Source: Armigeres subalbatus
Lineage: Eukaryota; Arthropoda; Insecta; Diptera; Culicidae
DNA: 64,000 bases
NCBI RefSeq assembly: GCF_024139115.2
Contig: NC_085140.1
Location: 296,141,293 to 296,205,292, forward strand
Reading direction: 5' to 3'
Shown: piece by piece, positions 24,243-36,532 of the stretch
Layout: each line of letters starts with the position of its first letter
How positions within the stretch are numbered: the first letter of the stretch is position 1
The notes under the pieces: model-generated
Database searches by the model: none
What the model saw: only the letters and a program-made list of their open reading frames with translations
Told to the model about the DNA's origin: nothing
Translations under genes and position numbers: made by a program

Positions 24243-24565
24243 GACTGAGAATTGTTTAAGAAATAGCTGAAAAACAGGTGAAATCTGTACTGTTATACGC
24301 TAGCGAAACATGGTGTGTATAAGTGGAGAACACAGCTACGTAATGGCGGAAACGAAATCTGTAAACAAGCATTAGAATGGAACCCAGCGAGACATCGCAG
24401 CAGAGGCAGGCCCAGAGGCTCATGGCGGCGAACCCTCAATAAAGGAATAAAATCGACCGAAATCTAACCTGGCAACAAGTTTAAGCGATAATTGGACATC
24501 GCTCGGGTTGGAGATCATTTAAGTCGGTCCTGTAGGGTGCATATGACCCATAAGAAAGGACCGAG
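24243..24565 (+). pseudogene. RTE-type 3' end fragment (second copy)
   Basis: Matches 20590-21080 with an internal deletion: GAAATCTGTACTGTTATACG, then GGCGGAAACGAAATCTGTAAA, GGCTCATGGCGGCGAA and ACCTGGCAACAAG. Encodes the same tail (SVLLYAS..., RGRPRGSWRRTLN). It sits immediately after the satellite, so RTE 3' ends lie on both sides of the array in the same orientation. Confidence 0.8.
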
Positions 24566-26561
24566 ACTTGAATCCTGCCGCTTTCAGTACGTTTAGTAGT
24601 TTTATAGCCGCCACCAGGGAGATTATAACTTTATTTACATATTTATTTATTTATTTTACAAAATGCTGTTCTGCTCTTCCTAAAAGTTGTTGCAGAGAAT
24701 AGAAAATTCCCGTTTCAGTTTGACCGACTCAGGAACAACTAAAGGAGGATCGCGTTTAAACAGGTTTTCTTTTACCAGACACGCTCAGATTATTTCGACA
24801 ACACCGCAACACTACCACTACTGGTAGTTCGAATACAGCTGAAATATCTTTCTAATTGTGTTTATTTTTCGATAATTATATCGTATTCCATCGGTGATTA
24901 ATAGCTGTTCCATATCCCGCCATCCCCTGCATCGATGAATATTATTTTCCCCTAAACGGTATTAAACTGATTGATCCCATTTTCCCGAAATCGATGCCTT
25001 TCGGTCAATCAAAAACTGTTATGCATTACTACATCCGGGACCCAGTTTTCGCTGAAGTCTGAAGCCACCTTTCGATGTTGCATGTGAAAATTTGTTTTCC
25101 CCATTTCACGGTGAAACCAACAACGCTCTGCTGCTCGGCTGTGTGCCTGTGTGGGAAAAATTCCGATATCGTGAATCAAACTTTACCGCAGTTTCGCACG
25201 GATACGGAGTCCTTCCGCACCCTCCCCGTCCAGTCTTCCGTTCCGCCCAATGTAAACAGTTAGTTTTGCGGGGTGCAACTTTCCAGGGCTTTTGGGGGGT
25301 TTTGATGTTTCACTTACCAACTTGCTTGTGAGTTCAGTTCCAAGCGGATCGCAATGGGTGCGGATGTAACAAATAAGGATTAAGGATTATGGCGGATGAA
25401 AACTGTTCGAGATTTAGTGCACAATGGAAGAGATTAGTGACGACATAGTGAAAGGATTTTTTGGATTACCAGTGATTTTTGAAAAGAGGTTATAAGCAGT
25501 TTCAATTACAGTTGAAGGTAAACTAAAGGTGTGCTCAATTTGTTACAACGGGCTCCTTGCAGTTCATTGAAAACTGCTCCATTCCGACGACTGTTTCTGA
25601 TTTTCTTTGAAGATTACTATCTTCTACGTAAGTTTGTACTGATTCACGAAACATGTTATGCTATTAAAAATAATTCCGATTTTCTTCTAACATGATTAGT
25701 ATTGAACGACAACAAGTATATGATATAGACCGAAATTGTCACCATGTAGTAGGTTAATTTTAAAGGTCTGCTTAAAATGCAGTTAAAACTAGGAGTTAAT
25801 TTTTTAAACCCTCGCATTACAGTGGCATCAATATTAGGCTGGAGTTTGTAGAAAATAGTAGTCCCAATTTTTCATTTAAATTCCTAATTTAGTGTAATGT
25901 TGATGAGGAAAACCCTAATTATTCCACCCAGCGGTGACGATGTCTCTCTCGATGCAATCTCGTTTGATTTCGACTCGCATGTTATCAAAAGTAATTTCTC
26001 ACTTCCAGCGAAGTATGAACGTTCAATGTACCAATAATTGTGTGGTTTTATTCACCATTTTCATCATCACTTTCGAACGTAATGACCAATCGTCTTCTTC
26101 TTTTTATTCTTATTGGCATTACATCCCCACCAGTGGTGCAATTTATCAACAATGCCTGCTGAGTGTGATTCTTTTGTTTTGTATTTTTCTCTGCTCCTCT
26201 TTGCCTATGACGGTGCCTTTCAGTCGGAACGACAAAGCAGGAGTAGCTAAGCAAACTCGGTTTGCCAACAGCGGGCTGAAGCTGATGATCATTCGGCACA
26301 AATCTCCTGTCATTGTCTTTCAAGTGATAGTATTCACCCATGCATTTATATAGGGCCGTCGCATTCACACAGCAGCGAGTGAACTGAATAGATTGTCAGT
26401 GCAGGCTGCGTGTGCAATGAGAAGAGAGGTCTTTTGTTTACTTTATCTTTGATTGTTGCTGCTAACCATTTTCAGTTTTCACTGCTAGGAAGTGAGTGTG
26501 AAGAGGGAATGATATCAATATCCAACAAATTTCAGTCACTGTGATTGAGAATTCGCACCCC
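24566..26561. other. Intergenic DNA without supported genes
   Basis: Contains an ATTT-rich stretch near 24640-24660 and largely unique-looking sequence from 24900 to 26500. 26093-26130 (TTATTGGCATTACATCCCCA) matches the 3' end of the Feilai-like SINE on the minus strand, a short relic. Open frames at 25075-25331 and 25934-26353 show no recognisable domain; the second overlaps the SINE relic. Confidence 0.4.
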
Positions 26562-26830
26562 TGATCCCCACACTGGGACAGAGCCGCCTCGCAGCTAAGT
26601 GTTCATTAAGCACTTCCACAGTTATTAACTGCGAGGTTTCTAAGCCAGGTTACCATTTTTGCATTCGTATATCATGAGGCTAGCACGATGATACTTTTAT
26701 GCCCAGGGAAGTCGAGACAATTTCCAATCCGAAAATTGCCTAGACCGGCACCGGGAATCGAACCCAACCACCCTCAACATGATCTTGCTTTGTAGCCGCG
26801 CGTCTTACCGCACAGCTAAAGGGGGCCCCT
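26562..26830 (-). mobile_element. Feilai-like tRNA-derived SINE
   Basis: Minus-strand copy. Read in reverse it has the tRNA-like head (TGCGGTAAGACGCGCGGCTA), a B box (GGGTTCGATTCCCGGTGCCG), then GTCTCGACTTCCCTGGGCAT, CATCGTGCTAGCCTCATGAT, CTCGCAGTTAATAACTG and the CTCTGTCCCAGTGTGGGGAT tail. The final AATAAGAAGAAG tail is missing. No clear target duplication. Confidence 0.8.
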
Positions 26831-27284
26831 AAATGACCAACCGTGATGAAATTCAATAGTGATCAACTAAGGTTTTAAGGCACAGCTTCCCAAACTTTAG
26901 GTAATGCGACGACATAGCAATATTCCATATGCCTCGCGACGCACCTGAAAAATGCATTTCACCAAGTTGTATAAATATTAATTTAATCAGGATGTCATCT
27001 GTTTATGATTCTTTCGCATAAAAATTATTCATGTTAGGTTACAAGTAAAAATGCAAAAAAAATGACGAATGTAATGTAATTTTAGCGTTTTAATTTATTC
27101 CATGCAATGGAAATAAATATTTAAAAGAAAACGTGGTTTGAACTTGAAGTGTAGTTTCTGAAGAAAATCTAGTCAAAAAGGTCGGCATAAGCTGTAATAA
27201 TTATTTGTTCAACGCAACCCATTAATGATCCGCTAGCAATCCCTTCCAAGCGTTGTAAAACATAATCTGCGTCTCAACTTATGG
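26831..27284. other. Unassigned AT-rich sequence
   Basis: Nothing supported between the SINE and the next TIR element. Confidence 0.4.
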
Positions 27285-27702
27285 AACGTACACACGGTCA
27301 AGCAGTTTGACTAACAATGACTCCACCTCTCGTTTATTCAAACATCCATCAAGTTTCACCAACAGTGGCACGAACAATCAATTGATTCGACCAACAACAT
27401 CACACACGAACGACCGAAGCTCCAACTTGAGCCCCAACCATAAAAAAATATATGGGGGTTTATACAACTTCACTACAAATGCTCAAACATGTTCGGGGAA
27501 CCTTGACTCCACCCCCGACAACTCAAACCAAAATCAAACCGTTTTAATTTTTTTGCCTTTCTCGTACAGCAAAGTTGTACCGAAAGGCTATCATTTCACT
27601 CTGAAAACGAACTTTTTACAGGAACATCTGATGATAAGTTGATAAAGACACAAAAAAAAAAGTTTCTTATACCATTCGACTCAGTTTGATAAATCGAGGT
27701 GA

Positions 27703-27772
27703 TGTCTGTGTGTGTGTATGTATGTGTGTGTGTATGTATGTGTGTGTGTATGTTTGTGTGTCTGTATGGTCA
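27703..27772 (+). repeat. (TG)n / TATG microsatellite
   Basis: Imperfect runs of TGTGTGTG separated by TATGTATG, about 70 bp. Confidence 0.85.
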
Positions 27773-28485
27773 CTTTTTCAACCTCAAAAACTCACACGAT
27801 TTTCATGCACATAGACTCAACTGATTTGATCGCAACAAGTTGCATTCAGCAGAGCCACTCTTCTAATTAAATGCTATTTAATTTCATCAAGATTAATTAA
27901 TGCGTTCGCAGCTGACAAGGAAAATGGTTTAGGCAGTTTTCCATTTTTTCCCATACAATTGGGACTACGAGCATTGAACAGCTACCATGCTATAATATAA
28001 ATTACGTTTGCTCGATGGGTTAGAAACCTCGCTACGGCAATATCGGTAATGCTAACGCAACTAGCAAAGCTTTTCAAAGCTTACAATGTGGAACGTGTTG
28101 AACACGAAAACTAATCGACGAACAACGTACGCGCTTTTAAGTGTAGAGCCGACTCGATGATGTTTATTGCCATTATACTTTTATATTCTATATTGCATTC
28201 GCACCAACACAGTTGTAAGTTTCATCGTTGGCAACAGAAATTGCACTCGATAACGACACGATTAACTGCTGGTTCGTACGCTCGTGGCCATGGTGGTGTT
28301 TGCGTTTGTTTTGTGCCATACATTGGAAGGGGAAAAAGAGGGGTTTCATTGATGCTTCAACATGCTGTTTGGTTTGGGTGGTGTGGTATGATGGGTGGTG
28401 TGGAGTTATAGTGAAGTTTGGGTGATTTCAAGGGCAAATTTGAATGTAGTTTTCGTTTTATACATCTCATTATTTCCATATTATT

Positions 28486-28667
28486 CACCCGATTCTGTTT
28501 TTACACGGCCGTGTAAAAAAAATCCCATACAAAATGTTTGCAAAGTTGCTCCATTTTGCATGATTCGTCGAGAAATCATAACACTTTTTTACACGGATTT
28601 TCAAATTTTGAACTGAAAACTTTTTTTACACGGAACGCATCCCCCATGTAAAAAAAAGAATCGGGTG
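28486..28667. mobile_element. Short MITE with CACCCGATTCT ends
   Basis: 182 bp with inverted ends CACCCGATTCTGTTTTTACA and, reverse-complemented on the right, CACCCGATTCTTTTTTTTAC. Internal TTTTTACACGG motifs are also mirrored. Target duplication unclear. No coding capacity. Confidence 0.65.
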
Positions 28668-29330
28668 TATTATGTATGCGGTTTTGTTTGTCTTCTATTT
28701 ACATTTAGGAATCGTTCAAAAATGGCATCGGGGCCTTGGCGAAGGGAAGTGGGGGTGTCGATCGACTTGATGGATCGATCGTCATAACTTGATTATAACA
28801 TAATGTATTATGCTTATTTTACAGAAAAACAAAAATGCCAACATTTTTGGTAGATAGGAATTGGAAAAAACGAAGTTACCACCTTCAGTATATCTTGATT
28901 TAATCGAGAAAGGCATCGTCACCGCTAGGTGGATTAATTTGGGTTTTTCCACCCGAGTCGCCAACTGTCAAATGGTTCAAACAAAGCAGCAACTGAAGCG
29001 TTTTCTTGGGGGCGGAGTCAATGTTCGTCAAACTGCTTGACTGGTGTGTACGTTGCATTACGTACCAATAAAAGCTTGTGCTATGTTAAAGTCAATCGAG
29101 TAGCAGATCTTGCATGGGCTGTACCCTGCTATGTTCAACTACGTTTGATCCCACGTTGAATACAAATTGTTGTAAGATTGAGATTTACTATGTGAAAATT
29201 TGGTTAATGTTTTGACGTAAACTACGTCCAAGAGGATGGCTTGGAAACAGGGTATAAAACAATATTTTCCAAATTCGAGACCGTTACGAAATTATTATTA
29301 TATTAACTTTAATTATTATTAATTATTATA

Positions 29331-29475
29331 TTAACTTTTGAAAAGGACCAAAGTTACATTTTTTTCATGAATTAATTTGAATAGCGCAATCAACAGAACA
29401 ATATGAAAGCTATTGATTGCAGTATTTAAATTAAATAATGAAAAAAATGTTACTTAGGTCCTTTTGAAAAGTTAA
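29331..29475. mobile_element. Palindromic MITE, 145 bp
   Basis: Left TTAACTTTTGAAAAGGACC and right GGTCCTTTTGAAAAGTTAA are exact reverse complements. The inverted similarity continues inward through ACATTTTTTTCAT for roughly 60 bp on each side. No coding capacity. Confidence 0.75.
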
Positions 29476-29805
29476 GCGAGATTTCAAAGGCTAAAAGTGG
29501 CTATACAGTCACTCTCAAAATTGAGCGTACACAAGGATTAGATGAATATATTGGAAAATTCCAAAGGAAATTTAATTGATGGCTCGGTTGTTTTTAATGC
29601 ATTTCAATATTCATCCCTTCCTTTAATGTATGCGTACATAAAATGGTTGAAATTTTTTCTCTAAAGTTCATTTATTTGAAAATAATTTCAAAATACGCCT
29701 ATTAGATGTGACAAAATTGAGCGTACAGTGATTTTTTTTCTATAAAATTTCTTATTATAAACACGATTAATGTATTTTAATATTGTTTTTTCATGATCTA
29801 TATAT

Positions 29806-30930
29806 ATAAAAATCAATCTATGTATGTATGTTCGCTAACTACTTCTGAACCACTTGGCCGAATTCAACCAAATTTGGTACACACGTTCTCTATCCTCAGG
29901 GGAAGTTGACAAAGGGGGTGGGAGGGTCATTTAGAAAGGGGGGAGGGGTTTTGTTTAGAAAACGAACAATTATGTGTAACTTGCATCTCCTAGGGCCGAT
30001 TTCAATCAAATTTTGTACACATATTCAATATAAGGAGACAACCATATGAGAGTGTAATCTTTGAAAGGGGGGAGGGGTCTGGAGGGAGGGTATGGTTCAG
30101 AAAACGGGTAATTCAGAGTAAATTCTGAACCCCTGCACCGATTTCAACCAAATTTGATACAAACATTCTCTACCTAAACAAAAGATAACAAAGCAGGTGG
30201 GGCGGTCATTGTAAAAAAAGGGAGGGTATGGGGAGGGTTGTCTTTATAAAACGAGCAATTCAGTGTAACTCCCAACCCCAGTACCCATATCAACCAAATT
30301 TTGTACACATATTCACTAAGAGTAGTCGATCATATGGAAGTGTAATTTGGTAAAGAGGGGAGGGGGCTGGGGGGAGGGGTATTGTTCAGAAAACAAGCAA
30401 TTCAGTGTATCTTTTGAACCCCTGGACCGATTTCATCCAAATTTGGTACACACATTCTCTATCCTAAGGAGAAAATAACAAAGGGTGGTATGATCATTGG
30501 GAAAAAGGGATGGTAAGGGGGAAGGGTTGTATTTAGAAAAAGAGCAATTCAGAGTAACACCTAACTCCCAGGACCGATTTCAACCAAAATTGGTGTACAC
30601 ATTTTCTATCCCAAGGAGAAGATAACAAAGGAGGTGGGAGGGTCATTGGGGAAAAAGGGAAGTTATGGGGGAAGGGGTTGTCTTTAAAAAAAATGAGCAA
30701 TTCAGTGTAACTCCCAGGATAAATTACAACCAGATTTGGTACACTTATTCTCTATTTTGTGAAGATGTTTATTGAAAAGGTAGAAGGGCCAAACAAATAT
30801 ATAAAAATAGATTGATACAAAGGAACAATTCTATGAGCGGTAGATCTACCTCTGTGGGTTTTGTGCTACAGCATTGGACATTTTAATTGAATAATTTACT
30901 TTTCAGTCCCTAGCAAAGCCGAATACATAT
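29806..30930 (+). repeat. Tandem ~175-bp repeats, Helitron-like flanks (left arm; mirrored in right arm)
   Basis: Units contain GATTTCAACCAAATTTGGTA, then a TTCTCTATCCTAAGGAG block, AACAAAGG.GGTGGGAGGGTC, and TTCAGTGTAACTC. About five or six degenerate units lie between 29860 and 30760, and the same series is inverted at about 34935-35830. The flanks (ATATATAAAAATCAATCTATG at the start and a GCAAAGCCGAATACATATAG end) resemble Helitron-type ends. A second such module lies at 31188-31636, ending GGCCGGGTACATAAAGCTAG. The Helitron link is recalled resemblance only. Confidence 0.55.
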
Positions 30931-30945
30931 AGCTATTAGCTATCT

Positions 30946-31194
30946 ATATATCTCGGATACTTATTCAACGTATGTGACGTATGTGATTTTGTAAACAAAA
31001 ATTTAAACGTTGATTTCTGCAATCTGATAGCACTCCCACGCAAACCATCGCCACATACAGGTAGGGGAGGTTTCGGCTACATGTTCGTTGTGTTGGTTTG
31101 CGTAGGAGTGCCATCATATTTGACAAATCGACGTATGCATCTTTGTTTACAAAATCACATACGTCCTTTGAATAAGTACCGAGATATATAAAAC
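30946..31194. mobile_element. MITE within the palindrome arm (mirrored at about 34497-34743)
   Basis: About 249 bp with imperfect inverted ends TATCTCGGATACTTATTCAA and, reverse-complemented right, TATATCTCGGTACTTATTC. The ACGTATGTGATTTTGTAAAC block is mirrored inside. The same element occurs at the corresponding place in the other arm, so it predates the inverted duplication or was copied by conversion. Confidence 0.6.
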
Positions 31195-32187
31195 TCAATG
31201 TTTGTATGTTTGTGTGTATGCTCCAGCCTAACTTCTGAACCCATTATTGTATTGTTTAGTTATCGATCAATTTAACCATTTATCGAAATTATGGTTGCCC
31301 AGTGACAAGCAATGATTAATGTGTTTCCTTCTGGATGGTGAATGTGATCCCTTCTTTAAAATAGACGTTTGCCCGGAATAAGGCATCGGTGGATGTTTTT
31401 CCTTCTTTAGAAATAAACGTTTGCCCGGAATATGGCGATTATGGGTTTGCTCCTTCTTCAAAACCAGTCAATGTTTTCAAATGAAATCTGCCTTCTTCTG
31501 ATCAAATGATGAAGTATCGATAAGAAAACGCAATTATCCTGTTGACCAATTGGTTTATTCATTTTCCGATTGTGAAAAAAAAACTGCGAATCAAACTGGC
31601 AATTCCGAGCAAGGCCGGGTACATAAAGCTAGTTATATTTATAATAGTAAACATCCGCTACTTAAACATTCAATGTTTTGAAATTAAATCATGTTTTGGT
31701 CAAAATGGCGAACAAGTGAGAGGTAAGAACAATGCTATTTAACAATTCAATGCTGCTGGGCAAAATAGATGCTTTAATTTGTATGTTTCACTGGCATCGT
31801 ATCTTATATATGATAGAAAATCGAAATCGAGCAAGACATACGTTTATCTTGGGAAAATTCAGTCGGTAAATGATGAAAACAGATGTAAACATACAGAGAA
31901 AACGACAAATGTTGGGAATGGCATATTTCAAATTAAGTATAACTTTATTTAAAAGTCGATGTATAGGTAGCTTATAAGCTCAGGACACTCATTAATAATA
32001 ATATTAATAATAGAGCAGCACACGGATACATTATAAGATGTCATTTTATATTTGAAGACTCAGTAACCGTAGGGACAAATTTGGTTGAATCATTTAAATT
32101 CACCAAGATATCATTAAATATGCCGCCGAACTCTTAAAAAAGTTTATTTTTACTCGCCACAAGGAAATCATCCAATTGTATCCCTTA

Positions 32188-33506
32188 CCCAAGTAACAAT
32201 CAGTTACCACAAATAGACATCATTGTCGAACTAACGTTTAATTAAAGTATTCGTAACTGAACAATATGTAGTATGGAATAACAAATTGGGCAAACATTGT
32301 TGACTTTTGTAACCAGCTTCTGTTCTGCTTTCAGCTTTGTATCTGAATTATACTTTTATAAACGTTACCGACTTATTTCTTTTTAAATCGAAATGTATAT
32401 TGAACAACTAGCTAAATACAAACAACTTAAACCTGCAAAGTTTATGCTGTTCATCATGTTGCATATGTTTGAATAATTTGTTTTTGAAGCATCGAACAAA
32501 CGTTTGAAAACTCTAATACAATCTACGCACGAGCATGAGCTTATTAAGAAGTCTAATAATTGACGTTATCAGTAAACATCATTGCTTCTGTATCCGATTT
32601 CAATTTTATTTATTTATATAATTTTGAAATGTTGAATAAACGTTTGACAATTCGGTATTGCAATAACAACAATGGCTTTGGTTAAACGTTGTACGGACGT
32701 TTATTCCACTCTACAAATAAATTTATTTTTAGCAGACTTATTCTTATTAAAACATTTTGCACCTTGCCATTCACTAGAGAATAAATTATTAGTTTTATAC
32801 TTACTTCGGGAATGATAGAAGAAATCTGCAGAAAACATTTACCTCCATGATGGCAGATAGAAGGCAGCAGCTTCACAACTCACTAAATCAAACTATAAAA
32901 TTAAGACGGATAATTCACTTTTCGGAATGACATTACACTATAACGTCATTGAACTCCTATTAAGCTTTTGTTCGACTGTTGGCAATTTTGTTAAGTAATC
33001 GCCAACAACCCCATTACCAATATTATTCAACGACGTTTGGTTTATATTTCTAATTCAGCTTGGTACTATCCAAGGTGACAAATATAGCTGATGGTAAACG
33101 AGAGGGCTGGGGATTCAAAGGTCGTTGGATCGATACCGGTATCCTGCTCATAATTTATTTTTCATCTTATTTCCAGTATGTTGAACAATGCCCTAATAAG
33201 CGTAACAATGTAATGAAATAAATGTATTTAGAAACGCATAATTAAAAAAGCCTAATCAGCAAGTTGCTGACTAGTTGAATTAACATTATGCCTGGTTTTT
33301 GAACACAGTTGATGAATAAATATTGTTATCTTCTATTTAAGTAAAGTTGAGGAGAGGTTGCTAGGTGTTGTTGAATAAATACTCCATTTTTGGGCGAACA
33401 ATGCTGGAACAAATGTTGTCATGTATGATAGTATAATTTTTAATCAACGCTGGCTGAATAAATCTGACCATACTGATGTTTATTCAACTGGCAATTGTTA
33501 CTTGGG
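32188..33506. mobile_element. CCCAAGTAACAA TIR element in the palindrome spacer
   Basis: 1319 bp, ends CCCAAGTAACAATCAG and CAATTGTTACTTGGG, flanked by TA on both sides (32186-32187, 33507-33508). AT-rich interior with GTTGAATAAA-like motifs and no transposase. A tRNA-like stretch occurs at 33085-33150 on the plus strand: TAGCTGATGGTAAACGAG then, about 30 bp on, GTTGGATCGATACC. It accounts for most of the spacer; about 490 bp remain. Confidence 0.8.
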
Positions 33507-36189
33507 TATGGTAACAGATCGTGGAGTTTAATCCAAAATTAATTATGAAATTACGATTTTAAGCTATATTTTCAATATTCAATCAGAAGTGCTCTACGGG
33601 GTTGAAAAGCTGATTTTATGTTCGGTACCTTAACATGCACCTTTTACTTTTAGAATTCGACTGTGAATGAGTGGATTCAATAATACTACTCTTAATGACA
33701 GACCTGAGACAATAATCGAGCTTTAAAACAAATTTAAGTTAAAGACATACTAAATTTGAATTATGTCATTCCCAACATTTGTCGTTTTCTCTGTATGTTT
33801 ACATCTGTTTTCATCATTTACCGACTGAATTTTCCCAAGATAAACGTATGTCTTGCTCGATTTCGATTTTCTATCATATATAAGATACGATGCCAGTGAA
33901 ACATACAAATTAAAGCATCTATTTTGCCCAGCAGCATTGAATTGTTAAATAGCAATGTTCTTACCTCTCACTTGTTCGTCATTTTGACCAAAACATGATT
34001 TAATTTCAAAACATTGAATGTTTAAGTAGCGGATGTTTACTATTATAAATATAACTAGCTTTATGTACCCGGCCTTGCTCGGAATTGCCAGTTTGATTCG
34101 CAGTTTTTTTTTCACAATCGGAAAATGAATAAACCAATTGGTCAACAGGATAATTGCGTTTTCTTATCGATACTTCATCATTTGATCAGAAGAAGGCAGA
34201 TTTCATTTGAAAACATTGACTGGTTTTGAAGAAGGGAGCAAACCCATAATCGCCATATTCCGGGCAAACGTTTATTTCTAAAGAAGGAAAAACATCCACC
34301 GATGCCTTATTCCGGGCAAACGTCTATTTTTAAAGAAGGGATCACATTCACCATCCAGAAGGAAACACATTAATCATTGCTTGTCACTGGGCAACCATAA
34401 TTTCGATAAATGGTTAAATTGATCGATAACTAAACAATACAATAATGGGTTCAGAAGTTAGGCTGGAGCATACACACAAACATACAAACATTGAGTTTTA
34501 TATATCTCGGGTACTTATTCAAAGGACGTATGTGATTTTGTAAACAAAGATGCATACGTCGATTTGTCAAATATGATGGCACTCCTACGCAAACCAACAC
34601 AACGAACATGTAGCCGAAACCTCCCCTACCTGTATGTGGCGATGGTTTGCGTGGAGTGCTATCAGATTGCAGAAATCAACGTTTAAATTTTTGTTTACAA
34701 AATCACATACGTCACATACGTTGAATAAGTATCCGAGATATATAGATAGCTAATAGCTATATGTATTCGGCTTTGCTAGGGACTGAAAAGTAAATTATTC
34801 AATTAAAATGTTCAATGCTGTAGCACAAAACCCACAGAGGTAGATCTACCGCTCATAGAATTGTTCCTTTGTATCAATCTATTTTTATATATTTGTTTGG
34901 CCCTTCTACCTTTTCAATAAACATCTTCCAAAAATAGAGAATAAGTGTACCAAATCTGGTTGTAATTTATCCTGGGAGTTACACTGAATTGCTCATTTTT
35001 TTAAAGACAACCCCTTCCCCATAACTTCCCTTTTTCCCCAATGACCCTCCCACCTCCTTTGTTATCTTCTCCTTGGGATAGAAAATGTGTACACCAATTT
35101 TGGTTGAAATCGGTCCTGGGAGTTAGGTGTTACACTGAATTGCTCTTTTCTAAATACAACCCTTCCCCTTACCATCCCTTTTTCCCAATGATCATACCAC
35201 CCTTTGTTATTTTCTCCTTAGGATAGAGAATGTGTACCAAATTTGGATGAAATCGGTCCAGGGGTTCAAAAGATACACTGAATTGCTTGTTTTCTGAACA
35301 ATACCCTCCCCAGCCCCTCCCTCTTTACCAAATTACACTTCCATATGATCGACTACTCTTAGTGAATATGTGTACAAAATTTGGTTGATATGGGTACTGG
35401 GGTTGGGAGTTACACTGAATTGCTCGTTTTATAAAGACAACCCCTCCCCCATACCCTCCTTTTTTTACAATGACCGCCCCACCTGCTTTGTTATCTTTTG
35501 TTTAGGGTAGAGAATGTTTGTATCAAATTTGGTTGAAATCGGTGCAGGGGTTCAGAATTTACTCTGAATTACCCGTTTTCTGAACCATACCCTCCCTCCA
35601 GACCCTCCCCTTTCAAAGATTACACTCTCATATGGTTGTCTCCTTATATTGAATATGTGTACAAAATTTGATTGAAATCGGCCCTAGGAGATGCAAGTTA
35701 CACATAATTGTTCGTTTTCTAAACAAAACCCTCCCCTTTTCTAAATGACCTCCCACCCCTTTGTCAACTTCCCCTGAGGATAGAGAACGTGTGTACCAAA
35801 TTTGGTTGAATTCGGCCAAGTGGTTCAGAAGTAGTTAGCGAACATACATACATAGATTGATTTTTATATATATAGATTAAGATTATAAATATAATCATGA
35901 AAAAATAACATTAAATTACATTATTCGCTTTTATAATAAGAAATTTTATAGAAAAAACATTCGCTGTACGCTCAATTTTGTCACATCTAATAGGCGTATT
36001 TTGAGATTATTTTCAAACAAATGAACTTTAGAGAAAAAATTTCAACCATTTCATGTGCGCATACATTGAAGGAAGGGATGAATATTAAAATGCATTAAAA
36101 ACAACCGCGCCAACAATTAAATTTCATTTGGAATTTTCGAATATATTCATCTAATCCTTGCTGTACGCTCAATTTTGAGAGTGACTGTA

Positions 36190-36532
36190 TATTTCGAATA
36201 ATTTTCGAGATTTTCATATCAATCGATTCGGAAACTCTTCAGCAATTTGTCAAATCCATTGAAATGAATGATTATCAACTTTTAACTATATTAGAAATTG
36301 CAATTCTTTCCAAACCCGGTAAAAATTTCAGAACCAAGCAATCTCCCAACACGGACATCAGTATGGTCTTTTTGGCCCACCGCATCATTTTCTCTGTGCA
36401 AAAAAAGAATCGGGATTCGGGCGCGCGCGTCTGATATCAGTCTGATTATCCAACCTGTTCGGATGCTTTTTATGGGTCTGTCGCGAATTCTCAAGTTTCT
36501 CGGTAAAGTGTATCCCACTGTCGCGATTTTTC
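36190..36532. repeat. Dispersed repeat shared with 59220-59500
   Basis: The run from TCGGAAACTCT through AATTCTTTCCAAACCCGGTA, CCCAACACGGACATCAGT and TTTCTCTGTGCA is found again at 59220-59460 with moderate divergence. No ends or coding function identified. It is cut on the right by the foldback element at 36533. Confidence 0.6.

Larger units (their letters stand above)
27555..28914. mobile_element. GCCTTTCTC...GAGAAAGGC TIR repeat, longer copy
   Basis: Same terminal hairpin as 11092 (GCCTTTCTCGTACAGC ... GTTGTACCGAAAGGC) and right end GAGAAAGGC at 28906-28914. Longer than the 534-bp copy because of internal differences and nested insertions. Includes a (TG)n-rich tract at 27703-27772. Confidence 0.55.
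27285..29054. mobile_element. 1.8-kb TIR element (AACGTACACAC...), with nested repeats
   Basis: Left end AACGTACACACGGTCAAGCA; right end reverse-complemented AACGTACACACCAGTCAAGC. The inverted repeat continues about 40 bp (…GTTTGAC.AACA.TGACTCC). No transposase frame seen. It hosts a second TIR repeat (27555-28914), which in turn hosts a MITE at 28486-28667. Target duplication not resolved. Confidence 0.65.
29506..36187. mobile_element. 6.7-kb palindromic element with Tc1/mariner-like ends
   Basis: Two inverted arms of about 2.4 kb (29506-31940 and 33748-36187) flank a 1.8-kb spacer. The outer ends are CAGTCACTCTCAAAATTGAG and its complement, each next to TA (29504-29505, 36188-36189), the Tc1/mariner target. 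Within each arm AAAATTGAGCGTACA occurs twice in the same orientation about 196 bp apart (29517, 29713), like the IR/DR ends of some Tc1-type elements. Arms are almost identical: the 66-codon frames at 31542 and 33945 differ by two residues, and a one-base gap is seen at 31040/34665. No transposase is visible in arms or spacer. Confidence 0.75.

Noticed and set aside
25934..26353. 139-codon frame as a gene
   Set aside because: It runs through a SINE 3' relic and shows no domain.
29506..36187. LTR retrotransposon
   Set aside because: The long repeats are inverted, not direct, and no gag-pol is present.
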